Shown: in pieces, positions 18,904-28,121 of the stretch | How the letters are laid out: each line of letters begins with the position of its first letter | Numbering within the stretch: position 1 is the first letter of the stretch | DNA from: Flavobacterium sp. GT3R68 | GTDB lineage: Bacteria > Bacteroidota > Bacteroidia > Flavobacteriales > Flavobacteriaceae | Reading direction: 5' to 3' | DNA: 64,000 nucleotides | Assembly (NCBI RefSeq): GCF_007109225.1 | Contig: NZ_VJZK01000003.1 | Span: 399,557 to 463,556, forward strand | Translations under genes and position numbers: made by a program | The notes under the pieces: generated by a model | What the model was told of the DNA's origin: nothing | The model's database searches: none | Seen by the model: the letters and a program-made list of their open reading frames with translations, nothing else

Positions 18904-18925
18904 AAGCTCCGGTTTCCCGAAGCTT
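18904..18925 (-). terminator. Intrinsic terminator of rprXY
   Basis: Arms AAGCTCCGG (18904-18912) and CCGAAGCTT (18917-18925), one mismatch, with a long A run on the left that is the U-tract for the leftward rprY transcript. Confidence 0.72.
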
Positions 18926-18931
18926 TATATA

Positions 18932-19648
18932 TTATTCCATTACTTTATTTTTTACTACCAAACGGAATCCTTCTCCGTGAATATTGAGGATCTCTACATC
19001 TTCGTCCGGTTTCAGGTATTTTCTTAACTTGGCGATATACACGTCCATACTTCTTGAGGTAAAGTAGTTGTCATCTCTCCAGATTTTGGTCAATGCTAAT
19101 TCTCTTGGCATCAAATCATTTTCGTGAAGAATCAGCATTTTAAGCAATTCGTTTTCTTTTGGAGACAATTTGATTGGTTCCTCGTTTTCGTAGGTCAGGA
19201 AACGAAGTTTTGAATTTAGGTGGAATTTACCGATTTGGAATTCAAACTTAGTTACATCCGTTTTAACGTCCGTTGACTTTCTTTGGATGATCGCTTTGAT
19301 TTTCATCAGTAAAACTTCTGAATCAAAAGGTTTGTTCAAATAATCATCTGCCCCTACTTTATATCCTTTAAGTACATCTTCTTTCATGGATTTGGCTGTC
19401 AGGAAGATAATCGGTACGTCTTTATTTTTCTCTCTGATTTCTTTGGCCAGCGTATAACCATCTTTATAAGGCATCATGACATCAAGAATACACAGATCGA
19501 AAGTGTCTTTTTTGAATTTTTCAAAACCTTCCATTCCGTTTTTTGCTAGTGTGACGTCAAAATCATTTAGCATTAAATAGTCTTTTAGGATAGCTCCGAA
19601 ATTCTGATCGTCCTCAACTAAAAGTATTTTTTTATTTTCTGTTTCCAT
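18932..19648 (-). CDS. rprY: Response regulator RprY (OmpR family)
   Basis: 238 residues. Receiver domain with acidic pocket VEDD (residues 11-14), phospho-acceptor Asp56 in LCILDVMMP and Lys in LNKPFDSEV; then a winged-helix DNA-binding domain (LSPKENELLKMLILHEND, DVYIAKLRKYL). It is four bases downstream of the kinase gene and is its partner. RprXY is the conserved Bacteroidota envelope/stress pair; targets cannot be read here. Confidence 0.93.
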   Translation of the reverse strand: METENKKILLVEDDQNFGAILKDYLMLNDFDVTLAKNGMEGFEKFKKDTFDLCILDVMMPYKDGYTLAKEIREKNKDVPIIFLTAKSMKEDVLKGYKVGADDYLNKPFDSEVLLMKIKAIIQRKSTDVKTDVTKFEFQIGKFHLNSKLRFLTYENEEPIKLSPKENELLKMLILHENDLMPRELALTKIWRDDNYFTSRSMDVYIAKLRKYLKPDEDVEILNIHGEGFRLVVKNKVME

Positions 19649-19652
19649 AACC

Positions 19653-21236
19653 TTAATTAATTAGTGGTATTTTTATTATGAAGGTGCTACCCTTGCCTTT
19701 TTCGCTTTCTACAAATATTTCTCCGTTGTGATCTTCAACGATTCTTTTGACATAGGCTAGACCTAAACCATGACCTTTTACATTATGTAAATCTCCGGTA
19801 TGTTCCCGGTAAAATTTCTCGAAAATTCTTTTTTGGGCTACTTTACTCATTCCGCCTCCGTGATCTTTTATTTTGATGATGACAAAGTCTTTTACATTTT
19901 CTGTAAATACATCAATTTTAGGATTCTCCGGCGAGTATTTTATAGCATTATCCAATATATTCACAATCACATTGGTAAAATGAACATCATTTAATAAAAC
20001 GGTCGTTCTGTTTGCCATGAAATGCGTCGTAATCGTTCCTTGCCTGTCTTCAATAATCAAATTAATATGCTCAATGGCTTCTTCTATTATTTCATGAACA
20101 TTGTTGGACTCTTTAGTGATATCGAGCTCTCTCCTTTCTAATTTTGAAATTCGGAGGACGTTCTCCACCTGCGCGTGCATTCTTTTATTTTCATCCCTGA
20201 TCATTTGGAGATACCTTCGTACCTTTTCCTGATCTTCAATGATTTTTGGATTTTTAATCGCATCCAAAGCTAAATTTATCGTCGCAATCGGTGTTTTAAA
20301 TTCATGCGTCATATTGTTAATGAAATCGGTTTTGATTTCAGAAATCTGACGTTGCCTGATTAATTGATTCAAGGCACTGGAATATGCAATTACAATAATT
20401 AATGTAAAAACGATTGATAGTATGGTAATTCCCACCAGCTCCGAAAACAAAAATTTCTTTTTATATGGAAAACTGACCAACAACTGGTATTTGCTGCCTC
20501 CTTCATTATCAATAAAAATCGGGATGGAATAAGTTGCAAATTTGTCATATTTGAATTTATCCGATTTGATTTTAGTTGCTAATCCGTTGTTGTAAATGCC
20601 ATATTCGAATGGTGTTTTCACCCCAAATTCATTCAACTCATTAGCCAATAACTTCTGTAACATTTCCTTCGAAACCCTTTCCTGTATTGCCATTGTCGAA
20701 GCAATGTCTTTGTAGAAGATTTCGAACTGGGCATTGTCCAACACATTTAACGAACCTGATTTCTGAATTTTGACATCGGGTATTAAATTATTCTGAATGC
20801 TGGAATTATCCACATTGTTATTGTTGTAAACCTCTGTAACCCTCTTGGAAGAGAAGTTCTTCATTTTTACACTGTCTTTTTTCTTATCAAAGAACGATGA
20901 GGAAATATCATAATCTTCGGAAATAATACTGTTGGAATAAATTATGGTTTCGTTAGTCCGGGGATTTTTCTGAACATAATAAAACTCCAGTAAATCATTC
21001 TTTTGGGGTACTTTTCCGGTACTGTCCTTATAATGATTGTATTTATCATAAAAATTATACGCTTCCTGTTTTTGTAATTTTTCTGCAACGTTACCGATAA
21101 CCTGCTGAACATGAAACCTAAACTGTTCGTCATTATTCTGAAATGATGAATTAAACCAATACACTTGTACCAATATGATCCCAATAAGGGACAAGCTCAT
21201 AAGTACAATCAGTAGCCGGAAAAATAGTTTGTTCAT
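19653..21236 (-). CDS. rprX: Sensor histidine kinase RprX
   Basis: 527 residues. One membrane segment near residues 6-26, a periplasmic sensor region of about 230 residues, a second segment before SALNQLIRQ, then the kinase: H-box FINNMTHEFKTPIA with the phospho-acceptor His, N-box NVIVNILDNAIKYS, G1 IKDHGGGMS, F-box KRIFEKFYR and G2 GHGLGLAYVKRI. I take ATG 21236, one codon after a possible GTG. A TAAATTTG box ends five bases before it, so the message may be leaderless. Confidence 0.93.
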   Translation of the reverse strand: MNKLFFRLLIVLMSLSLIGIILVQVYWFNSSFQNNDEQFRFHVQQVIGNVAEKLQKQEAYNFYDKYNHYKDSTGKVPQKNDLLEFYYVQKNPRTNETIIYSNSIISEDYDISSSFFDKKKDSVKMKNFSSKRVTEVYNNNNVDNSSIQNNLIPDVKIQKSGSLNVLDNAQFEIFYKDIASTMAIQERVSKEMLQKLLANELNEFGVKTPFEYGIYNNGLATKIKSDKFKYDKFATYSIPIFIDNEGGSKYQLLVSFPYKKKFLFSELVGITILSIVFTLIIVIAYSSALNQLIRQRQISEIKTDFINNMTHEFKTPIATINLALDAIKNPKIIEDQEKVRRYLQMIRDENKRMHAQVENVLRISKLERRELDITKESNNVHEIIEEAIEHINLIIEDRQGTITTHFMANRTTVLLNDVHFTNVIVNILDNAIKYSPENPKIDVFTENVKDFVIIKIKDHGGGMSKVAQKRIFEKFYREHTGDLHNVKGHGLGLAYVKRIVEDHNGEIFVESEKGKGSTFIIKIPLIN

Positions 21237-21241
21237 CACTA

Positions 21242-21249
21242 CAAATTTA
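21242..21249 (-). promoter_or_regulatory. -7 promoter box of rprXY
   Basis: On the minus strand TAAATTTG, followed by five bases and the rprX ATG. No TTG at the standard spacing. Confidence 0.55.
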
Positions 21250-21295
21250 ACATTTTAACACTTGTGCCATAAATATATTAACCAAACATTAACAC

Positions 21296-21892
21296 CTATG
21301 TTAATTTTTGTTGATTATTCAATTTTTTAAGAATTTCATCAATTTGATGCTTGGCAACTTTAACATTCTTATTTTCAACAATATAGTCGCTTTTGTCAGT
21401 CCGCATTTCATCGGTCCATTGGTTTTTGATCCTGTCCATGACATTTTCGACAGCTGTATTGTCCCTATTGATTATTCTTTGGATTCGATCCTCCAGAGGT
21501 GCCGTAACAGTAATAATCACGTCACAATCCTTATCACTTCCACTTTCAAATAATATTGCCGCCTCTTTTACAACCCACGGAAAATGGCTGTGTTGCTCTA
21601 ACCAGGCATCAAAATCACTTCGTACGGCTGGGTGAACGATATCGTTTAATCTTTTTAACTTATTTGAATCGCTAAAAACAATTTCGGCGAGTTTGTGTCT
21701 ATTTAATTTCCCGTTTTCAAAAATTTCCTCTCCATAATGTGAAGCAATTTCGCTTTTTATTTGTGGGAGTTCCAAAATTTTTTTGGCAATATCATCAGCT
21801 ATATAAACAGGTATTCCCTGCGATTCTATATATTTTGCAATCGTGGTTTTTCCGCTTCCGATTCCGCCCGTTAAACCAATAATCTTTGTCAT
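21296..21892 (-). CDS. coaE: Dephospho-CoA kinase
   Basis: 198 residues. Last step of coenzyme A synthesis: phosphorylates the 3'-OH of dephospho-CoA. P-loop GLTGGIGSGKTTIAKY, then YIADDIAKKIL (substrate Asp), the HPAVRSDF motif and ITVTAPLEDRIQRIINRD lid. Its first codons overlap the stop of the glycosyltransferase gene by 4 bases, so the two are translationally linked. coaBC, an earlier step, lies 15 kb away in the same window. Confidence 0.95.
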   Translation of the reverse strand: MTKIIGLTGGIGSGKTTIAKYIESQGIPVYIADDIAKKILELPQIKSEIASHYGEEIFENGKLNRHKLAEIVFSDSNKLKRLNDIVHPAVRSDFDAWLEQHSHFPWVVKEAAILFESGSDKDCDVIITVTAPLEDRIQRIINRDNTAVENVMDRIKNQWTDEMRTDKSDYIVENKNVKVAKHQIDEILKKLNNQQKLT

Positions 21893-22887
21893 ATCTTAAA
21901 GAATAAATCCGGAAATGATTTCTGAGGATTTTGTTTTAACAGAATAACTTTAACAAATGATTCTATAAAACCCAAACCATAACCCACAAACTGTTTCCAA
22001 ACTGCTTTAATCGATAAAAATCCTACCATAATACTTTTATTCTGATATGATGATGTCAGAAACAGCACCAAAAAATAACCAAAATACAGCTTCAAGAGCC
22101 AATCCTGAGCAAAAACTAATAACACCAGCGCTATCACAAATCCCATTAAAAATAGGGATGGAAAAAAATAGGTCACCTTATTATATTGTGGATACTTGCT
22201 GTTTAATATTGGCCTCGCCTTCCCAAACTTAGTAACCTGCGCTGAAAATTTATCCCAGTCAATTCTTCGTTTATGAAATACATATGCGTTTGGAAAAAGC
22301 CTGGTTTGAAAACCTAAATCCCACAATCGCATCGTTAACTCCGGATCTTCCCCCGGATGCATGTTTCCAAATCCACCGGTTGCCTCGAAAGCTTTGCGGG
22401 ACAATCCCATATTAAAGCTTCGCGGTTGAAATTTGTCTATTTTCTCAGAACCGCCTCGAATACCACCAGTAGTTAATACCGAGGTCATCGCAAAATTTAT
22501 TGCCTTCTGAATATCGGTAAATGAGTCCAATGCTCTGTCAGGGCCACCAAAACAATCTGAATAATTTTGTTCCAATGCATTTGAAACTTCAACTAAATAC
22601 TGTTTCGGGATGATGCAATCTGAATCAAAAATCAAAAAGTAATCTCCCTTGGCAAGGTTCATCCCAAAATTTCGTGAATCACCCGGTCCGGAATTGTATT
22701 TCAGATAATACGAAATGTTTAATTTCGTATTATAGTCATCCACAATATTTTCACACGGCAAAGTCGAACCATCTTCGACAATAACAATCTCAAATTCTTG
22801 CTTATAATCAGTTTGAGATAAACTTTCCAGAAGTTCCTTCACTTCATCAGGCCTATTGAAAACTGGGATAATTATAGAGAAAAGCAT
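21889..22887 (-). CDS. Family 2 glycosyltransferase with C-terminal membrane segments
   Basis: 332 residues. GT-A fold: SIIIPVFNRPDEVKELLES, IVIVEDGST, and the metal-binding D-x-D as LIFDSDCIIP; then GGPDRAL and the MHPGEDPELTMRLWDLGF acceptor-region motif (ED/Q-x-x-RW type). Two hydrophobic stretches near the end (FFPSLFLMGFVIALVLLVF and following) tie it to the inner membrane. Acts on cell-surface glycans or lipids; donor and acceptor unknown. Overlaps coaE by 4 bases. Confidence 0.9.
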   Translation of the reverse strand: MLFSIIIPVFNRPDEVKELLESLSQTDYKQEFEIVIVEDGSTLPCENIVDDYNTKLNISYYLKYNSGPGDSRNFGMNLAKGDYFLIFDSDCIIPKQYLVEVSNALEQNYSDCFGGPDRALDSFTDIQKAINFAMTSVLTTGGIRGGSEKIDKFQPRSFNMGLSRKAFEATGGFGNMHPGEDPELTMRLWDLGFQTRLFPNAYVFHKRRIDWDKFSAQVTKFGKARPILNSKYPQYNKVTYFFPSLFLMGFVIALVLLVFAQDWLLKLYFGYFLVLFLTSSYQNKSIMVGFLSIKAVWKQFVGYGLGFIESFVKVILLKQNPQKSFPDLFFKI

Positions 22888-22937
22888 TGGTGTATGGTAT
22901 TTTAAAACTTGTTAATTTTATTTAATAATAATTTTAA

Positions 22938-22945
22938 CAAAGATA
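22938..22945 (-). promoter_or_regulatory. -7 promoter box of the glycosyltransferase-coaE genes
   Basis: Minus strand TATCTTTG, an exact TAnnTTTG match, 50 bases before the start codon. The -33 half is not clear. Confidence 0.55.
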
Positions 22946-23148
22946 AACTTAAAAATAAAAATAAACGATTACTCCTTTAGTTTTCTAACTTCTGTCCTAA
23001 TTTTCAAACATGCCGTGGCGAAAGTAATTATTTTTTTACCTATTATCTTACAAAAGAAAAGTCTTTAACATTTTCCATTTTTTATGTTATATTTCTCTGT
23101 ATTATGCAATTTTTGAGGCTATTTTTTTGTAGGAATTTTGATTAAAGC

Positions 23149-23180
23149 AAAATACCACCAACTTTCGTTGATGGTATTTT
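23149..23180 (-). terminator. Intrinsic terminator of T9SS cargo gene 1
   Basis: 14-base arms AAAATACCACCAAC / GTTGATGGTATTTT with one mismatch and a TTTC loop, just beyond the stop codon. Confidence 0.85.
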
Positions 23181-23200
23181 ATGTTTTTCAGTAATGAAAG

Positions 23201-25582
23201 TTATTCCTTAATTACTTTAATCATTTTGACCTGATCATCGGCAGTAACCTGAACCACATAAGTCCCGGTAGATAAATGCGACATATCAATTTGTGACTGA
23301 CTTGCATTGATTGCCTTGGTCATTACTTCCTGACCCAATAAATTAAATACACTAACTGTAGATATTTGTGTGGTATATGATAGATTCAGAACATCCTTTA
23401 CAGGGTTTGGATAGTATGAGAAATTAGTATTATCAAAAGAAGTGGTTTCTAATGATGCATCATAAGCCGAAAGTCTGAAAGTATCATTTGTCACAGTCCC
23501 ATATTTCCAAACACCAATATACAGAGTAGATCCCGGCGTCTGACTGGTTAAATTTACCAATGAAAAATTACCCGTTCCTAAATCATCATCACACCCTACT
23601 TCTGTTAAAGACCCACATGCTCCTGCAAAAACACTGACAACTGTATCAGTCAATAGTGAAGCACCATTCGCTTGTGTCTCGATCGTTAAAGTCCCTGAAG
23701 CAGGCACAACAACACTATACCATACATCAGCGAAACGGTTAGTCTGACAAGCATATGTCAATCCAGTTGCAGTGGTAGCACCTACTACTGTTCCCGTAAC
23801 AGCATTCGTAGCAAAATCGCCTCCTGGAGTTACTATTATCGCACTAGCACAAGTATCATTTGATGGCGGTGTAGCAGGCGTTGTAAAGGACACAGTAGAC
23901 CAAGCAGAGAATATTGCACCACAATTATTTCTTACATGGAAATAGTAAGTCGTTAAAGGTGATAGCAAAGTTGCATTGTAAGTGGTAGCCATTATAGATG
24001 TACCAGAACCTGCAGGATTTGCAGCTACAGTATCCAGAACATATTCATAATTTACAGAACCAGTGACCGGGCTCCAGGAAACATCAGCGGAAGCACTAGT
24101 TACGTTAGCTGTCACTAATCCGATTGGATTAGAGCAGGCCGGTGTTAATCTCAACTCAAAATTATCTATTGAAAAATCAATATCCGCGGCTCCATTTGTT
24201 GCACCTTCAATGGCTCTGAAAGCAAACCTAACATTTTGACCGGAATACGCATCTAAATCAATTATATTGGTACTTCCTGCATTTGATGGAACATTTGTAT
24301 CATTATAAGTATACAGTACCGTCCAATTCGAGGTCCCGTTAGATACTAATACTTCTATACTGTCATCACTCTCCCAAGGTGTAGTTGGGGAATTAGCAGT
24401 TGCATATTGGGTTGCGGCAGCATCAAATTTTAATTCGTAACCAGTGGCGGGAATACTGATCACGGGCGACATAATCCAGTCATTTGCACCAGTAGTGTAG
24501 ACATTATATCTGACAGCACCAGTAGTTCCCGCATTGGCAAAACCATCAACAATCCATGTGCTCGAACCGAAAGTAGCCGGACCAGCAAGAGCATCACCAT
24601 TATCAGCCTCCTGCCAGCATGCCGGCACGTAAGTAGTAAAATCTTGTGCAAAAGGTACAGTATATACATCACAAAGACTGGTGAAATTGATGGTTTTCCA
24701 AACGGAATTATCACCAGGTCCACAATTTGCTCTAACATAAGCCGTATAACTTGTAGCTGGCGAAACCGCAGCACCGACCACAGAATTAGTCCCGATTGCA
24801 GTTCCAGAAGTAGGAGCTGGGTTAGCTGAGGGCAATATAGCATATTCCCACATAGTCTCGCTACCTCCGACATTCCAGTTCAAATTAACATTAAAGGCAG
24901 TGAGGCTATTTGTCGAAAAACCTGTTGGTGCAGGACAGCTTACTAAAAAATCAAATCCTATCTGAGGCCTACGGTAATTTGAAGAAGCTAATGAAGCTGC
25001 CGGAGTACCTGTTGTATTATTACTATACTTTGTAGTATTATTATTGGTCGTAGAAATACATGTATTTCCATACTCATAATCCCAAGTCACTGCTGTAGTC
25101 AATGCTGTAGTATTGGAATATTCCATTAAAACTTCTAAATTTTGTGTGCCGGTATATAAAAAATTTGTCGAGAATGAAAAACTTTTCCATCCCGCAGATG
25201 AACCCACACTAGCTGTAGGATCAGAATTATAAACCAATGTAGCGGTAGCAATTTCGGTTGCCCAATCCAAAGCTGCTAGTCCAAAATCTGAAGAACCCGT
25301 TTCCTTAAGATATACTTTAAAAGTAGGCGTTCCAGCTAATGCGCCGGTTGCCGCGATTCGATTAAAATAAGCAGCTGTTAATGTTTGTCCTGCTAAACCC
25401 ACAAGTTGAGAAGATGGATATATCACGGCAGTTCTACTGGTAGCGTTAGCTGTGGCAATACTGTTCATCGGCCCATAAGCATTAGTTGCTATTCCTCCAC
25501 TACATGTTGTCACTTGAAATAATTGGGCATTTATTTGCATACTTAAAAAGAAAGCAAATAAAATAAGAGTAATTTTTTTCAT
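23201..25582 (-). CDS. T9SS cargo protein 1: FN3 and choice-of-anchor J domains, type A sorting domain
   Basis: 793 residues, secreted by the type IX system. Order: signal peptide (MKKITLILFAFFLSMQINAQ), a strand-rich N-terminal domain, an FN3 module (from CPAPTGFSTN), a cleaved-adhesin/choice-of-anchor J domain (ACWQEADNG to DFSIDNFELRL), a second FN3 module, a calcium-site-like domain with GCDDDLGTG, and the type A C-terminal domain (FSYYPNPVKDVLNLSY ... KVIKE). No catalytic residues are apparent, so adhesion or binding is likelier than enzymatic action. First of four tandem relatives; its J domain is closely similar at DNA level to that of cargo 2. Confidence 0.9.
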   Translation of the reverse strand: MKKITLILFAFFLSMQINAQLFQVTTCSGGIATNAYGPMNSIATANATSRTAVIYPSSQLVGLAGQTLTAAYFNRIAATGALAGTPTFKVYLKETGSSDFGLAALDWATEIATATLVYNSDPTASVGSSAGWKSFSFSTNFLYTGTQNLEVLMEYSNTTALTTAVTWDYEYGNTCISTTNNNTTKYSNNTTGTPAASLASSNYRRPQIGFDFLVSCPAPTGFSTNSLTAFNVNLNWNVGGSETMWEYAILPSANPAPTSGTAIGTNSVVGAAVSPATSYTAYVRANCGPGDNSVWKTINFTSLCDVYTVPFAQDFTTYVPACWQEADNGDALAGPATFGSSTWIVDGFANAGTTGAVRYNVYTTGANDWIMSPVISIPATGYELKFDAAATQYATANSPTTPWESDDSIEVLVSNGTSNWTVLYTYNDTNVPSNAGSTNIIDLDAYSGQNVRFAFRAIEGATNGAADIDFSIDNFELRLTPACSNPIGLVTANVTSASADVSWSPVTGSVNYEYVLDTVAANPAGSGTSIMATTYNATLLSPLTTYYFHVRNNCGAIFSAWSTVSFTTPATPPSNDTCASAIIVTPGGDFATNAVTGTVVGATTATGLTYACQTNRFADVWYSVVVPASGTLTIETQANGASLLTDTVVSVFAGACGSLTEVGCDDDLGTGNFSLVNLTSQTPGSTLYIGVWKYGTVTNDTFRLSAYDASLETTSFDNTNFSYYPNPVKDVLNLSYTTQISTVSVFNLLGQEVMTKAINASQSQIDMSHLSTGTYVVQVTADDQVKMIKVIKE

Positions 25583-25734
25583 AAAAATGTATTTAATTGT
25601 AATGCGAATGTAAAAGAATTTTCAAAGACCCTTTCCCAAAAAAAATACTTGTAACATTATAACTTCTGAATGTTACATTTTTATCGTATTTACCTAATAA
25701 ACAAGAGGTTTTGCGAGATTTGTAATACAAAGGA

Positions 25735-25765
25735 AAAAGCCATCAATAAAAAATTGATGGCTTTT
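25735..25765 (-). terminator. Intrinsic terminator of T9SS cargo gene 2
   Basis: Perfect 12-base arms, AAAAGCCATCAA against TTGATGGCTTTT, A-rich loop, 18 bases beyond the stop codon. Confidence 0.85.
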
Positions 25766-25782
25766 ATAATAGAGTTGAAAAT

Positions 25783-27933
25783 TTACTCTTTGATAACCTT
25801 AATCATTTTCACTTGATCGTCAGCTATAACTTGTACAATATAGGTTCCTGAAGCTAAAACGGTCATGTCAATTTGTGATTGATTGGCATTGACAGTCTTT
25901 CTCATTACTTCCTGACCCAATAGATTAAATACAGCTACATTAGAAATACTCTCTGAGTAAGACAGGTTCAACATATTTTTAACGGGATTCGGATAATAAG
26001 AGAAATTAGCATTATCGAATGAATTTGATCCTAGAGAAGCATCATAAGCAGAAAGTTTAAAAGTTCCTATTTCATCATTATCATATGAAAAAATTCTCAA
26101 ATAAAGAGTTTGTCCCGGAGTCAAACCAGTTAAAGGCAACATTGAAAAGAATCCTGTACCTGAATCATCATCACAATCATTTGAAGCCAAAGCAGCGCAG
26201 TTTCCTGTAAATACCTCAAGTCCGGTATCAGTTATAGTACCATCATTTGAACTGGTTTCAATAGTAATTGTTCCTGAAGCCGGAACTACAACACTAAACC
26301 AAACATCACCACCTAAATAGCTAGAACAGGATGGATTTGCCAGACCTGCAGTATCTGTAGCCCCAACATTTGTTACAATGACATCATTATCGTCAAATAC
26401 TCCTCCTGCAGTTAAACTGATTGCTGTTCCACAATCATCATTTGCGGGTGGATTTGCCGGAGTAACGAATGAAATGGTAGTCCAGGTACTAAATAAACCT
26501 CCACAATCAGTTCTAACGTGAAAGTAGTAAGATGTAGATGGCGAAAGCAATGTAGCGTTGTAAGTGGTTGCAGTAGTTGCAGTACCCACGCCTGCTGGAT
26601 TTCCAATATTTGTATCCAACACATATTGGTAATTTCCTGAAGTAGATGTCCAAGAAAGATTAGCAGTGGAAGAAGTCAAGTTTGTTGTTGGCAATGCAGT
26701 TGGTTCAGCACAAGAGGGAGTCAGTCTCAATTGAAAATTATCAATTGAAAAATCTATATCGGCTGTTCCATTAGTGGCACCTTCAATTGCTCTGAAAGCA
26801 AACCGCACATTTTGTCCGGAATAAGCATCAAGGTCAATAATGTTTGTTGTACCTGTTACTGCCGGTACATTTGTGTCTGTATAAGTATATAAAACAGTCC
26901 AGTTGGATGTTCCGGTTGATATTAAAACTTGAATTGAATCGTCAGATTCCCATGGTGCAGTCGGAGCTGTCGTGTTATTCCACTGCACTGCTGCAGCATC
27001 GAATTTAAGTTCGTATCCTGTTGCTGGAATTGCATATAATGGAGAAACAACCCAGTCATTAGCTGTTGCAGCGTATACATTATATTTAAATGCTCCGGTA
27101 GAACCATTATTTGCAAAGCCATCTGCCGCCCAACTGCTAGATCCAAAAGTAGCCGGACCTGCGATTAAATTCCCGTTATCAGCTTCTTGCCAACAACCAG
27201 GCAGATAAGTTGTAAAATTTTCCAAAGCGGGAATAACATTAATACCACAAGTTGTAAATGAAGATTCAGTGCAACCAGTCGAATTTCCAATGGCATTATA
27301 AGGAACAACTGTAACATAGTAAGTAGTACCCGCGGTTAAAGTCCCCAAATCATAAGTCAAAACGTTCCCAACATCAAATAAATTTAAAACGTTAGTTCCG
27401 CCGGGAGTAGTTCCCACTTTTAATTTATAACCTGTTGCTCCACCTGTAGCTGCTGGCCAGGAAATTACACCTGAAAGAACATTATTTGCTGCATTAGCTG
27501 GAGTTGACAAAGCAGTACAGTTAGGTGCTGTAAGCGGTGTAAAGGTAACTTCAACAGTAATGGTCATTGTTACAGAATCGGACCAGTTATCCGCAGGTTG
27601 ATCATAAGAAACAATATTCAGCGTATTGAACCCGGTAATATTGTAATTGTTAAAAGCTGCTCCACAGCCATCAAGCGGCGTACCACCATCTACAGTAAGG
27701 ATAAATCCATACCATGTAGAACAAAAGCTTGACGCTAAGCTTCCCGCAGGATTAATCAATTTAATGCTTGTGGGAACAACAGCTCCATAACAGTTAAGGT
27801 CGGTCGCATTTATAGTTAATGTTGTTGGTCCGTCATCCTGACCCGAAACAGTGAACGTTTGGGTGCACGTGGATTGTGCATTGACCTGCCAGCCAGTAAA
27901 GATTAATAAAAGTAGTAAAGTAATTTTTTTCAT
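25783..27933 (-). CDS. T9SS cargo protein 2: FN3 and choice-of-anchor J domains, type A sorting domain
   Basis: 716 residues. Signal peptide ending GWQVNAQ; a first domain with Cys pairs (STCTQTF, LNCYGA, SSFCSTW, DGCGA); an FN3 module (TALSTPANAANNVLSG ... CTESSFTTC); a choice-of-anchor J domain (LPGCWQEADNG to FSIDNFQLRL) nearly the same as in cargo 1; FN3; the CDDDSGTGFFS domain; type A C-terminal domain (FSYYPNPVKNMLNLSY ... KVIKE). Likely a surface or released binding protein. The N-terminal domain differs completely from that of cargo 1 while the C-terminal 480 residues are shared. Confidence 0.9.
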   Translation of the reverse strand: MKKITLLLLLIFTGWQVNAQSTCTQTFTVSGQDDGPTTLTINATDLNCYGAVVPTSIKLINPAGSLASSFCSTWYGFILTVDGGTPLDGCGAAFNNYNITGFNTLNIVSYDQPADNWSDSVTMTITVEVTFTPLTAPNCTALSTPANAANNVLSGVISWPAATGGATGYKLKVGTTPGGTNVLNLFDVGNVLTYDLGTLTAGTTYYVTVVPYNAIGNSTGCTESSFTTCGINVIPALENFTTYLPGCWQEADNGNLIAGPATFGSSSWAADGFANNGSTGAFKYNVYAATANDWVVSPLYAIPATGYELKFDAAAVQWNNTTAPTAPWESDDSIQVLISTGTSNWTVLYTYTDTNVPAVTGTTNIIDLDAYSGQNVRFAFRAIEGATNGTADIDFSIDNFQLRLTPSCAEPTALPTTNLTSSTANLSWTSTSGNYQYVLDTNIGNPAGVGTATTATTYNATLLSPSTSYYFHVRTDCGGLFSTWTTISFVTPANPPANDDCGTAISLTAGGVFDDNDVIVTNVGATDTAGLANPSCSSYLGGDVWFSVVVPASGTITIETSSNDGTITDTGLEVFTGNCAALASNDCDDDSGTGFFSMLPLTGLTPGQTLYLRIFSYDNDEIGTFKLSAYDASLGSNSFDNANFSYYPNPVKNMLNLSYSESISNVAVFNLLGQEVMRKTVNANQSQIDMTVLASGTYIVQVIADDQVKMIKVIKE

Positions 27934-28075
27934 AGCATTAGTAGTTATTTTGTTATACGCGCTAAAGTATAAAAAAAATTAATGAAATAAATGAGATGAA
28001 TAAAATAAAAATAGCATTCGGAAGTATTCACAAATTGTAAGAATTATATCATAAGTTATTTCTTACAACGCAAAA

Positions 28076-28102
28076 AAAACCATCTATTGGAATGATGGTT
28101 TT
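28076..28102 (-). terminator. Intrinsic terminator of T9SS cargo gene 3
   Basis: Arms AAAACCATC / GATGGTTTT with a nine-base loop and A tract on the left, 20 bases past the stop codon. Confidence 0.78.
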
Positions 28103-28121
28103 TAATTTAATTTTAGGAGTA

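Larger units (their letters stand above)
22888..23200. other. Intergenic stretch with a promoter box and a terminator
   Basis: Holds the -7 box for the glycosyltransferase gene (22938-22945) and the hairpin for the first T9SS cargo gene (23149-23180). The rest is AT-rich and I see nothing else in it. Confidence 0.65.
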